From Phenylobacterium sp. (GTDB lineage Bacteria > Pseudomonadota > Alphaproteobacteria > Caulobacterales > Caulobacteraceae): DNA of 47,849 nucleotides. The notes under the pieces were generated by a model, which saw nothing but the letters and a program-made list of their open reading frames with translations, made no database searches and was not told the origin of the DNA. Of this stretch, positions 9,745 to 17,660 are shown in pieces; position 1 is the first letter of the stretch; every line of letters begins with the position of its first letter. The DNA lies in assembly GCF_028290885.1 (NCBI RefSeq), contig NZ_JAQGIZ010000014.1:1-47849 (forward strand), given 5' to 3'. A program made the position numbers and the translations under genes.

Positions 9745-11295
9745 ATGATCGTTCGTCGCTCGCTCACCGCGGCTGTCCTGGCGCTGACCTTCGCCGCGGC
9801 GCCGGTCGCCAGCTTCGCCCAAGCCGCCGCCCCGATGGCGGCCCAGGCTGGCGGGCCGGTGGTGAAGATCAAGCAGGGCGCGGTGCGCGGCGCAGCGGTC
9901 GAGGGCGTCGAGATGTTCCTCGGCATCCCCTACGCCGCCCCGCCGGTGGGCGACCTGCGCTGGCGGCCGCCTGCAGCTCCTGCCGGCTGGAGCGGCGAGC
10001 GCGACGCCTCCAAGCCCGGCGCCACCTGCCAGCCCAACCGCGACGGCTCGCTGGTCGAGGACTGCCTGTTCGCCAACGTCACGCGCCCTGTCGGCGCAAA
10101 GCCGGGGGCGAAGCTCCCGGTGCTGGTCTGGATCCACGGCGGCGGCTTCACCATCGGCGCCGCCACCGGCGCCTTCGGGGCCGAGACCGACGGCATCCAG
10201 TTCGCCAAGGACGGGGTGATCACCGTCTCGGTCAGCTACCGCCTGGGCCGCGCCGGCTGGTTCGCCCATCCGGCGCTCTGCAAGGAGGGCCCCTGCGGCA
10301 ACTACGGCCTGATGGACCAGATCGCGGCGCTGAAGTGGGTGCAGGCCAATGCCGCCTCCTTCGGCGGCGACCCCAGGAACGTCACCATCGCCGGCGAAAG
10401 CGCCGGCGGCATTTCGGTGCTGGAGCTGATGCTGGCGCCCGATGCGCGCGGCCTGTTCCAGAAGGCGATCGGCGAATCCAGCTTCGGCCGGCTCGAGCCC
10501 ACGCCGCTGAAGGGGGCCGAGGCCGCCGGCGTGAAGGCCGCGGCTCTCGTGGGCGTCACCGGCGAGGACGCCGCGGCGGCCGCGGCGCTGCGCAAGGCCT
10601 CGCTGTCGGCCATGCCCTACTCAGGCCCCTTCACCTCCCGCGCCGGCCCGATCCTGGATGGGCGCTATGTGCAGGGCGGCATCGCCCAGGGGTTCGCGGC
10701 CGGCAAGCAGGCCAAGGTCCCGCTGTTGATCGGCGGCAACTCCAACGAAGCGAGCCTGTTCCGGCCGCAGGCCGCAGCGCTGGACGCCATCCCCGCCGCC
10801 CGCAAAGACGCCGCCATGGCCGCCTTCGACCCGACGGGCGTGGGCAACAAGCTGCAGATCGTCAACGACATGGCGACGCGCCAGTACGTCACCGAGCCCG
10901 ACCGCGCCATCTCGCGGGCGCAGGCCAAGGCCGGAGCGCCGGTCTACCTCTACTACTTCTCCTATGTGACCCCGGCTCAGCGCGGCACGTCGCTGGGCGC
11001 GGGCCACACCGCCGAGATCAAGTACGCCTTCGCAGGGCCGAAGCAGAAGTTCGCAGCCGATGACCTGCCGCTCGCCAAAGCGGTCAACGCCTACTGGGCG
11101 GCCTTCATCAAAAGCGGCGCCCCGGACAGCGCCGGCGGCCCCGCCTGGCCGAGGTTCACGCCCGCGACGGAGGCCTCCATGGAGTTCGGCGCCGACGGCC
11201 CGGTGGCCCACGAGCACCACCTCAAGGCCCAGCTCGACTGGCAGGAAGAGGCTGTGAAGGCCGGGGCCGGCGCTTCGCCGAGCGCCCCGAAGTAG
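9745..11295 (+). CDS. Secreted type-B carboxylesterase (first paralogue)
   Basis: A 516-residue alpha/beta-hydrolase of the carboxylesterase type B family, predicted to hydrolyse carboxylic esters outside the cytoplasm; the natural substrate is unknown. A Sec signal peptide ends near FAQA (about residues 1-25). The family motifs are present: GIPYAAPPVGDLRW, the EDCLFANV stretch, the oxyanion-hole WIHGGGFTIG, the nucleophile elbow GESAGG (Ser219), acid Glu335 in SNEASLF and His421 in GAGHTAEIKYAF. The frame stays open upstream antisense to other sequence and within ligD, but ATG 9745 after GGGGGAAAC begins the signal peptide and is clearly right. A second, diverged copy is encoded convergently at 12617-14158. 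Confidence 0.9.
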   Translation: MIVRRSLTAAVLALTFAAAPVASFAQAAAPMAAQAGGPVVKIKQGAVRGAAVEGVEMFLGIPYAAPPVGDLRWRPPAAPAGWSGERDASKPGATCQPNRDGSLVEDCLFANVTRPVGAKPGAKLPVLVWIHGGGFTIGAATGAFGAETDGIQFAKDGVITVSVSYRLGRAGWFAHPALCKEGPCGNYGLMDQIAALKWVQANAASFGGDPRNVTIAGESAGGISVLELMLAPDARGLFQKAIGESSFGRLEPTPLKGAEAAGVKAAALVGVTGEDAAAAAALRKASLSAMPYSGPFTSRAGPILDGRYVQGGIAQGFAAGKQAKVPLLIGGNSNEASLFRPQAAALDAIPAARKDAAMAAFDPTGVGNKLQIVNDMATRQYVTEPDRAISRAQAKAGAPVYLYYFSYVTPAQRGTSLGAGHTAEIKYAFAGPKQKFAADDLPLAKAVNAYWAAFIKSGAPDSAGGPAWPRFTPATEASMEFGADGPVAHEHHLKAQLDWQEEAVKAGAGASPSAPK

Positions 11296-11318
11296 GGGGC
11301 ACACGACGCGGCGGGCGC

Positions 11319-11612
11319 CTAGGCGGGCGCGTAGCCGTCCGCCACATAGACCCGCGACCGCGAGCTGGCGTCGCGGATCGGCAGGATGGCCTGGTAGGCG
11401 GGCGACGCCCGCCACGCCAGCGCCGCGGCCCGGTCGGGGAATTCCAGGATCACCAGGCGGCCGGGCGGCTCGCCCTCGATCGCTTCGCTGGCGCCGCTGC
11501 GCACCAGGTAACGCCCGCCGAACGGCGGCAGGGTCGGCGGAACCTGGACGACATAGGTCTGGAACGTCTCGGCGTCGTCCACCCAGATCTCGTTGACCAC
11601 ATAGGCCGCCAT
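11319..11612 (-). CDS. DUF1330 family protein
   Basis: A 97-residue protein resembling DUF1330, a dimeric ferredoxin-like alpha/beta-barrel fold of unknown biochemical role. The features used are the opening AAYVVNEIWVDDAETFQTYV, the central GGRYLVRSG, the strand RLVILEFPDRAAALAW and the SPAYQAI segment. The ATG at 11612 has a strong GGAGGAA ribosome site. It lies 52 bases beyond the ku stop codon on the same strand, so it may be the last gene of a ku transcript; any functional link to end joining is unsupported. The 3' end is convergent with the carboxylesterase gene, 23 bases away. Confidence 0.78.
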   Translation of the reverse strand: MAAYVVNEIWVDDAETFQTYVVQVPPTLPPFGGRYLVRSGASEAIEGEPPGRLVILEFPDRAAALAWRASPAYQAILPIRDASSRSRVYVADGYAPA

Positions 11613-11664
11613 GCCGTTCCTCCGCCCGCAGGCGGCGGAGCCTAGCCAGCGGGCGGCGACAAGC

Positions 11665-12522
11665 CTAGGCCCGCTTCTTGGCCGCCGCGCGCCTGGCGGC
11701 GGGTTTCTTGGCCGGGCCGGCTCGCGAGGGCGCCTTGCGCCGATCGCCGCCGGATTGGCCGAGGCTGCGCTTGAGCGCCTCCATGAGGTCGATGACCTCC
11801 GCCTCCTTGGGCTCCTCGGGCGCCTTGATGGTGTGGCCCTTCTCCTTTTCCTTGATCAGGTCGCGGAGCGCGTCCTCGTAGCGGTCGTTGAACAGGCTGG
11901 GGTCGAACGGGCCCTCCAGTTGGTCGATGATCTTGGTGGCGATCTCGACCATCTGCGGCGGCGGCTTGACGTCCTTGATATGGGCGAAGATCTCCTCGGC
12001 CTGGCGGACCTCGCGCCGGTTGCGCAGGGTGTAGGCGAGGATGCCCTTGTCGCGCGGCTCCAGCGCCATCAGCCGCTCGCGCTGGTGCATGACCAGGCGG
12101 CCCAGCGCCACCTTGCCGGCCTTCTTCATCGCCTCGCGGATCACCGCGAAGGCTTCCACCGCCATGTCCCCGTCGGGGGCCAGGAAGTAGGGGTCGTTCC
12201 AGTAGAGCCGGTCGATGTCGGCCTCGTCGACGAACCGCTCGATGTCCAGCGTCCGCGTGGTTTCCAGCCGGACGTTCTTGATCTCCTCGTCGGTGATGAC
12301 GACGTAATGGCCCTTCTCTATCTCGTAGCCCTTTACGATCTCTGAGCGCTCGAACGGCCCGGTCTCCGGGTCGGTGGGGATCATCTTGATGCGGTTATGG
12401 GTCTCCTTCGACAGCATGTTGAAGTGCACCTCGCCGGTGCGCGAGGTGGCCGTGTAGAGCGCCACCGGACAACTCACCAGGCTGAGCCGCAGGTAGCCTT
12501 GCCACGTCGGACGGGTTGCCAT
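11665..12522 (-). CDS. ku: Ku homodimer DNA end-binding protein
   Basis: Bacterial Ku (285 residues) threads onto double-strand DNA ends as a homodimer and recruits LigD for end joining. The sequence opens with the characteristic WQGYLRLSLVSCPVALYTAT, then VHFNMLSKETHNRIK, the GYEIEKGHYVVITDEEI core and LYWNDPYFLAPDG. It ends in a Lys/Ala/Arg-rich basic tail (about residues 255-285) typical of extended bacterial Ku C-termini that contact DNA. The ATG at 12522 is preceded by GGGGAT. The gene points away from the second carboxylesterase with a gap of 94 bases. It and ligD are separated by one esterase and the DUF1330 gene rather than adjacent. Confidence 0.96.
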   Translation of the reverse strand: MATRPTWQGYLRLSLVSCPVALYTATSRTGEVHFNMLSKETHNRIKMIPTDPETGPFERSEIVKGYEIEKGHYVVITDEEIKNVRLETTRTLDIERFVDEADIDRLYWNDPYFLAPDGDMAVEAFAVIREAMKKAGKVALGRLVMHQRERLMALEPRDKGILAYTLRNRREVRQAEEIFAHIKDVKPPPQMVEIATKIIDQLEGPFDPSLFNDRYEDALRDLIKEKEKGHTIKAPEEPKEAEVIDLMEALKRSLGQSGGDRRKAPSRAGPAKKPAARRAAAKKRA

Positions 12523-12616
12523 GGCCGAGCGATCCCCTTGAACAGACTCAGCAAACGCGGCTGCGCGGAGTCAGTTCGGAATCCCCAAGCGAAGGAGATG
12601 GAGCGCCGATCTGCGG

Positions 12617-14158
12617 CTACTTCCCGAGCGCCAGGGTCGGCAGGGTGACCGCCTGTTGCGCGTCGAGCTGCGTCTTGCGGAAATTGGTCCGCACGCCGCT
12701 CGATGCCCCGAACTCCATCAGCTGATCCTTGGCCGGGGTGTAGGCGGGCCAGGCCTGACCCCCGCATCTCGGGACGCCGGTCTTGGCGAAGGCGACCCAG
12801 CAGGCGTGCATCAGGCTCGCCACCTCGTGGTCCTTGGCGCTGACCATGCTCATCGGCGTGCGGCGGCCCCAATATTCCCAGACGTACTGGATCTCGTCGG
12901 CGTGGCTGGCGCGGGTCTTCGAGGCCGGGAAGCGCGAGCCCACGTAGGAGAAGTAGTAAAGCCAGGCGGGCTTGCCAGATGACGCCCCGGCGGCCACCCA
13001 GCGGGCCGAGCCGCCCATGATCCGGTCAGTGAAGATGGCGCGGGCCAGGACCTCGTCGCCGGCCGCCGCCTCCTCCTTGTAGACCGCGCGTGCGGCGGCG
13101 GGGATCATCGCCAGGACCTGCGGCGACAAGGGGCCGGGGCCCATCAGCGAGTCCTCTCCGGAGTTGGAGCCGATGATCAGCGGCACGTCGGCGAGATGAC
13201 CATTGGCCATCGCCTGGGAGGCTGTCTCGGTCATCAGCTTGCCGTCGATGAACGGCCCATAGTTGCCGTTGAGCGGGACCAGTTTCTCAACCGGGATCGC
13301 GCGCAACTCTGCAGGGGTGGTCGCGGTGATCCCGGCCTTGGCGAGGAGCGCGACGTCGCCGGCCTCCTTGGCCGCCAGGGTCGTCGGCGGGAACCAGCCG
13401 CCTCCGGATTCCACGATGGCGTTCTTATAGAGTCCGTCGGCCGCCGGCGTGGCCAGCAGCGCCAGGATGTCCATGCCGCCGGCGCTCTCGCCGAAGACGG
13501 TGACGTTCTTCGGATCGCCGCCGAAGGCCGCGATGTTGCGCTGGACCCACTTCAGCGCCGCGATCTGATCCATCTGGCCATAGTTGCCGATGACCTCGCC
13601 CGACTTGGCCGCCTTGGTCAAAGCCGGATGAGCGAAATAGCCCAGGGCGCCAAGCCGGTAGTTGATGGTCACCGCCACCACGCCGTCGCGGGCGAAGTTC
13701 TCACCGCCGTAAATCCAGCCCGCGCCGGTGCGATTGCTGCCGCCGTGGATCCAGACCATCACCGGCGCGCCCCCTTTTGCGTTTTTGGGGGCGTGCGGCA
13801 TGTCGGAGTTCTTGGGGGCGTAGACGTTGAGCTGCAGGCAGTCTTCCGAGGTGGGACCGTTGGCGCCGCCGGTGTTGGGCGTCCCGTCGGCGTTCATCGG
13901 TTGCGGGCACGAGGGCCCGGCCTCCGCCGCCGGTCTCGGCGTCGTCCAGGGCTTCGCGGGCTGAGGCGGCGCCCAGCGCAGCTCGCCCACCGGCGGGGCG
14001 GCGAAGGGGATGTTCTTGAAGACGTTGGCCTTGTCGCCGGCGACGCCCACGACCGGGCCGGAATCGATCTTCACGGTGACCGGCCGGGCCGGCTGGGCCT
14101 GGACCGCGCCTGCGGCCAGCAGCGCCGCGGCCGCGAGAATTGTCGTGATCCGGATCAT
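12617..14158 (-). CDS. Secreted type-B carboxylesterase (second paralogue)
   Basis: A 513-residue carboxylesterase of the same family as 9745-11295, with a Sec signal peptide (cleavage near VQAQ, residues 19-22). Catalytic features are NIPFAAPPVGELRW, EDCLQLNVYAP, WIHGGSNRTG, GESAGG with Ser225, Glu335 in SNSGEDSLMG and His419 in RASHADEIQYVWEYW. The triad is complete, so it is probably active, but its substrate is unknown. ATG 14158 follows a clear GGGGGAG. Together with the first copy it brackets the DUF1330-ku pair. The two proteins are clearly diverged, so this is an old paralogy or independent acquisition rather than a recent duplication. Confidence 0.9.
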   Translation of the reverse strand: MIRITTILAAAALLAAGAVQAQPARPVTVKIDSGPVVGVAGDKANVFKNIPFAAPPVGELRWAPPQPAKPWTTPRPAAEAGPSCPQPMNADGTPNTGGANGPTSEDCLQLNVYAPKNSDMPHAPKNAKGGAPVMVWIHGGSNRTGAGWIYGGENFARDGVVAVTINYRLGALGYFAHPALTKAAKSGEVIGNYGQMDQIAALKWVQRNIAAFGGDPKNVTVFGESAGGMDILALLATPAADGLYKNAIVESGGGWFPPTTLAAKEAGDVALLAKAGITATTPAELRAIPVEKLVPLNGNYGPFIDGKLMTETASQAMANGHLADVPLIIGSNSGEDSLMGPGPLSPQVLAMIPAAARAVYKEEAAAGDEVLARAIFTDRIMGGSARWVAAGASSGKPAWLYYFSYVGSRFPASKTRASHADEIQYVWEYWGRRTPMSMVSAKDHEVASLMHACWVAFAKTGVPRCGGQAWPAYTPAKDQLMEFGASSGVRTNFRKTQLDAQQAVTLPTLALGK

Positions 14159-14359
14159 GGCCGTGCTCCCCCTCGTCGTTTGCGCAGACCATCCGGCCTG
14201 AACGTAGTTGGGTCAAGGAACCGGCTTCCTACGCCGACAATGGGCGGAATTTGTCGCGTACCCCGGCCTGCGACCAACCTTGGTTTCGGGAGGGCGCGCG
14301 TGCTAGCGATGGGTCCGGTTGCATCGGCGGCCGGCTAACACGGGTAGTTGAGTCTCTGC

Positions 14360-15325
14360 ATGTATATCGGACCGGAGATGTACGCAGAAATCACAGACCG
14401 GGAGACTGCCCGGGAGATTTTTGCGAAGACTGTCACCCGGGTCGAGATGGAGACCCATTCGTATTGCAATAGACGCTGTTCCTATTGCCCGAATGTCGTC
14501 GGCGATCGCCTTGGTGAAAACCAGCACATGCCGGGCGATATCTGGAAGACGATTATCGGAAATCTTGAAGAGATAGGTTACGACAAGAATCTAGTCCTCA
14601 ATTATTACAATGAGCCGCTGGCTGATCGGGCCATTCTGGGCTATATCAGGGAGGCACGGGCCCGCCTGCCAAAATGCCGGATTATGATATACTCCAACGG
14701 AGACTATCTCGATCCGGGCTTCATTGACGAACTTGCTGACGCCGGCCTCAATTATCTTCATATTTCGATTCACCTGAAACGAGGTGATGAATATACCGAT
14801 TTATACGTGGTGAATCGTATCAATGAGATCTCCGTAAGGATGGGGATCCCGGCGAAGGTCGTCCGTATCCAATCGGGAGAATTCATCATCGCGCAGGCCG
14901 CGCATCGCGTGATGGAAATCGAGGTTCGCGGGATCAATTTCTACAAGCACGGCACCGACAGAGGCGGCCTGATCGACGACATCACGACCGCCGCAAAGAG
15001 AACGGCTTCCTGCTTCTTTCCCTTCGCCCACTTCGTCATCGGCTTCAACGGCCTGATCGCCCCATGCTGCCATATCCGCAGCGACCGTCCGGAGCACAAG
15101 CTGTATATTTACGGGAACCTTCGGGACTACGATTCGATCTTCCAGGCATTCACGAGCGCGCCTGCCGCCGCCTGGCGCCGTGAACTGGTTGGCGGTCAGG
15201 AAAAGCGCCGCCCTTGTGACACCTGCTCTGCGGGCGTGCTCCAGAAACCCGAGGACCGAGACGCCTTTGCCGAGGCTCATCGGCGATACGTCGCCGCCCC
15301 CGGGGCCGCCGTCGTATCTGGGTGA
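14360..15325 (+). CDS. Radical SAM/SPASM-type protein of unknown function, low GC
   Basis: About 321 residues. The radical SAM cluster motif is SYCNRRCSYCP (Cys36, Cys40, Cys43 from ATG 14360), followed by YNEPLAD and a SNGDYL strand. C-terminal cysteines in ASCFFPF, IAPCCHI and RPCDTC look like ligands of an auxiliary SPASM/twitch iron-sulfur cluster. The reaction is unknown; such COG0535-like enzymes modify peptides, sugars or other small molecules. ATG 14378 and TTG 14348 are alternative starts; none has a good ribosome site. Base use is unlike the neighbours: two 60-base rows I counted are 50% (14581) and 37% (14761) GC, and ATA, TTA and AGA codons occur, pointing to transfer. I found no obvious precursor peptide or partner enzyme beside it. 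Confidence 0.82.
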   Translation: MYIGPEMYAEITDRETAREIFAKTVTRVEMETHSYCNRRCSYCPNVVGDRLGENQHMPGDIWKTIIGNLEEIGYDKNLVLNYYNEPLADRAILGYIREARARLPKCRIMIYSNGDYLDPGFIDELADAGLNYLHISIHLKRGDEYTDLYVVNRINEISVRMGIPAKVVRIQSGEFIIAQAAHRVMEIEVRGINFYKHGTDRGGLIDDITTAAKRTASCFFPFAHFVIGFNGLIAPCCHIRSDRPEHKLYIYGNLRDYDSIFQAFTSAPAAAWRRELVGGQEKRRPCDTCSAGVLQKPEDRDAFAEAHRRYVAAPGAAVVSG

Positions 15326-15375
15326 CTCCCGCAAAGCGGGACCGCGGGAACTTGACTCCCATTTCCACAGGTCTA

Positions 15376-15390
15376 GAACAAAAGTGGAAC
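15376..15390 (+). promoter_or_regulatory. LexA (SOS) box of the imuA-imuB-dnaE2 operon
   Basis: GAAC at 15376-15379 and GAAC at 15387-15390 are separated by exactly seven bases. Read on the other strand this is GTTC-N7-GTTC, the direct-repeat LexA operator of Alphaproteobacteria. It lies 20 bases before the imuA ATG, where LexA would block transcription or elongation of the mutagenesis operon until RecA-stimulated LexA cleavage. An AGGAG ribosome site follows at 15394-15398. Confidence 0.88.
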
Positions 15391-15409
15391 GAAAGGAGTC
15401 CGGGAAGTC

Positions 15410-16213
15410 ATGTCCGATTTTCGCGCAGGGCGTCTCGCCGCCATGCGGGCGAAGATCGCCGCCATCGAGGCGGGCGGGCGGCCGGACTCTGAATCCCTGC
15501 CGTTCGGGAACGCTCGGATCGACACCTGCCTGCCAGGCGGCGGCCTGCCGCTCGGCCGCTGGCACGAGATCGGCGGGACAGGCATGGAGGTGGAGACGGC
15601 CGCTGCGCCGGCGGCCTTCACCGCGCTCCTGGCCGCACCCCTGGCCAGGCGCGGCGAGGTGGTCTGGGTGCTGCGGCGCGACGACCTCTGCGCGCCGGGG
15701 CTCTTGGGCCTGGGGTTCCCGCCGGAGCGGCTGATCCAGGTCTGCGCCCGCGACGAGGCCGAGGCGCTGTCGGTGATGGAGGATGCGCTGTCGACGGTGG
15801 GCGTCGCCGCCGTGGTCGGCGAGGTCGAGGCCGCGGACCTGACCGCCGGGCGCCGGCTGCAGCTCGCCTGCGAGAAACGCGCCGCCACCGGCTTCCTGAT
15901 CCTGCGCCGGCCCTATGGCGGCCAGGCCCGGCGCGAGGCCACCGGATCGGCGGCGGCCACCCGCTGGCGGATCGCCTCGGCCCCCTCCGAGCCGCCGGCC
16001 GGCGAGTTCGGCCTGGGCGCGCCCCGCTTTCGCGTCGAACTGGAACGCTGCCGCGGCGGGCGGACGGGGGCGTGGCTCATGGAGGCCCCAAGAGCCTACG
16101 AACCTGGAGCCTATTCTTGGGAGAAGACGGATGTCGCGCATCCTCTGCGCCTGGTCGCCGAGCTGGACGATCGCCAACTGGCGCCGGCGCTGCCCTTCCG
16201 ACGCGCCGGCTAG
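15410..16213 (+). CDS. imuA: Mutasome protein ImuA (RecA-like/SulA-like)
   Basis: A 267-residue ImuA-type protein, first gene of the SOS-inducible translesion operon. ImuA proteins are RecA-fold relatives that work with ImuB and DnaE2 in error-prone bypass of DNA lesions. Visible family features are the N-terminal LRA-like basic helix, the LPFGNARIDTCLPGGGLPLG segment with GRWHEI following, the VVWVLRRDDLCAPGL strand, and a C-terminal RFRVELERCRGGRTGAWLME portion with WRIASAPS before it. There is no intact Walker A, as expected for the family. The ATG at 15410 has AGGAG 11 bases upstream, with the LexA box just before. The 3' end overlaps imuB by 83 bases in another frame. Confidence 0.92.
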   Translation: MSDFRAGRLAAMRAKIAAIEAGGRPDSESLPFGNARIDTCLPGGGLPLGRWHEIGGTGMEVETAAAPAAFTALLAAPLARRGEVVWVLRRDDLCAPGLLGLGFPPERLIQVCARDEAEALSVMEDALSTVGVAAVVGEVEAADLTAGRRLQLACEKRAATGFLILRRPYGGQARREATGSAAATRWRIASAPSEPPAGEFGLGAPRFRVELERCRGGRTGAWLMEAPRAYEPGAYSWEKTDVAHPLRLVAELDDRQLAPALPFRRAG

Positions 16214-17660
16214 TCCCTTCGCCCTGCTGGAGACGGTGCGGGCCGTGCGTCGCCTGGCCGCTGTCGACGCGGCCGCGGCAAGACTCGGACTCCACCCCGG
16301 CCAGAAGGCCACCGACGCCCTGGCCCTGGTCCCGGAGCTGACGACCGCCGAGGCCGAGCCGGAAGCGGACGCCGCGGCGCTCACTGCGCTCATCGACTGG
16401 TGCGTGCGCTTCTCGCCGGCGGTGGCGGCCGACGCGCCGGACGGCCTCTTCCTGGAGGTCACCGGCGTTGACCACCTGTGGGGCGGGGAGGCGCAGATGC
16501 TGGCGGATTTCCGCAGCCGGCTGATCGCCAACGGCCTGCCGTTCCGCTGCGCCATCGCCGACACCCCCGGCGCGGCCTGGGCGCTGGCCCACTTCGGCGA
16601 GGACGGGACCATCGCCCCGCCCGGCGAGCAGGCCGCCCTTCTGGCCCCCCTGCCGCCGGCGGCGATGCGGCTTTCCACCGAGACCTGGGCGCAGATCGAG
16701 CGGCTGGGCCTGCGCCAGGTCGGCCAGCTGATGGCGATCCCGCGCGCCCCCTTCGCCCGCCGGTTCGGTCGCGCCGCGCTGACCCGCCTCGACCAGGCGC
16801 TGGGCCGCGAAAAGGAGGCGCTGACCTTCCGCCGCCCGCCGACGCCGTGGTTCGCCAGGCTGGCCTTCGCCGAGCCGATCAGCGCGCCGGAAGACATGGC
16901 CCGCGTCACCTTCGACGTCGCCGCCAAGCTTTGCGCCCGGCTGGAGGCCGAGGGCCAGGGCGCGCGGCGCTTCGAGGTCTGCTTTCACCGGCTGGACGGC
17001 AAGGCCCTGCCGCTCGAGATCGGCCTCTCCCTGCCCGGCCGCGACGCCCGCCGCATCGCCAAGCTGTTCGGCCCCAAGCTAGAGACCGTCGACCCGGGGT
17101 TCGGGATCGAGGTGGTGACGCTGGCGGCCCACGCCGTGGAGCCGATCTCCGGTCGCCAGGCGCGGCTGGACAATGCCCGCGAGGCCACCGTCGAGGAGGG
17201 CCTGGCGCCGCTCGTCGACCGGCTCGCCAACCGCCTGGGCGAAGAGCGCGTCTGGCGCGCCGTGCCGGTGGAGAGCCACGTCCCGGAGCTGGCGGTGGGT
17301 CGCGCCCGGCCGCTCGCCGCACCGCCGGACACCCGGCCGTGGGACAAGGAGACCCCACGCCCAACCCGCCTCTTCCGTCGCCCCGAGGCGCTGGAGGCGG
17401 TGATGGCGCTTACCCCGGACGATCCGCCGACCCAGTTCCGCTGGCGCGGCCAGCTGCACCGCGTGCGCCGCGCCGAGGGGCCCGAGCGGATTGGTGAGGA
17501 ATGGTGGAAGGCCGCGATCGAGGACGTCGAGGCCGGCCGCGTGCGCGACTACTACCGCGTGGAGGACGCCGAGGGCGCCCGCTTCTGGCTGTTCCGCGCC
17601 GGCCTCTACGCCGATCCCGAGACCCCGCCGAAATGGTGGCTGCACGGATTGTTCGGATGA
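16131..17660 (+). CDS. imuB: Mutasome protein ImuB (Y-family polymerase-like)
   Basis: A 509-residue ImuB, a catalytically inactive Y-family polymerase relative that links ImuA, DnaE2 and the beta clamp during SOS mutagenesis. The N-terminus [20 protein letters not shown] lacks the acidic metal-binding pair of active Y polymerases, as is typical. Palm-like [20 protein letters not shown], the helix-hairpin-helix region [20 protein letters not shown] and a little-finger region follow, then a proline-rich segment with [11 protein letters not shown] and the conserved tail WWLHGLFG. The start at 16131 is supported by GGGAGAAG and by N-terminal similarity, although it lies inside imuA. The stop overlaps the dnaE2 start as ATGA. 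Confidence 0.93.
   Translation: MSRILCAWSPSWTIANWRRRCPSDAPASPFALLETVRAVRRLAAVDAAAARLGLHPGQKATDALALVPELTTAEAEPEADAAALTALIDWCVRFSPAVAADAPDGLFLEVTGVDHLWGGEAQMLADFRSRLIANGLPFRCAIADTPGAAWALAHFGEDGTIAPPGEQAALLAPLPPAAMRLSTETWAQIERLGLRQVGQLMAIPRAPFARRFGRAALTRLDQALGREKEALTFRRPPTPWFARLAFAEPISAPEDMARVTFDVAAKLCARLEAEGQGARRFEVCFHRLDGKALPLEIGLSLPGRDARRIAKLFGPKLETVDPGFGIEVVTLAAHAVEPISGRQARLDNAREATVEEGLAPLVDRLANRLGEERVWRAVPVESHVPELAVGRARPLAAPPDTRPWDKETPRPTRLFRRPEALEAVMALTPDDPPTQFRWRGQLHRVRRAEGPERIGEEWWKAAIEDVEAGRVRDYYRVEDAEGARFWLFRAGLYADPETPPKWWLHGLFG

Noticed and set aside
14159-14359. Precursor peptide for the radical SAM enzyme
   Set aside because: No short frame with a ribosome site, leader-like sequence or cysteine/repeat core was found in either flank.
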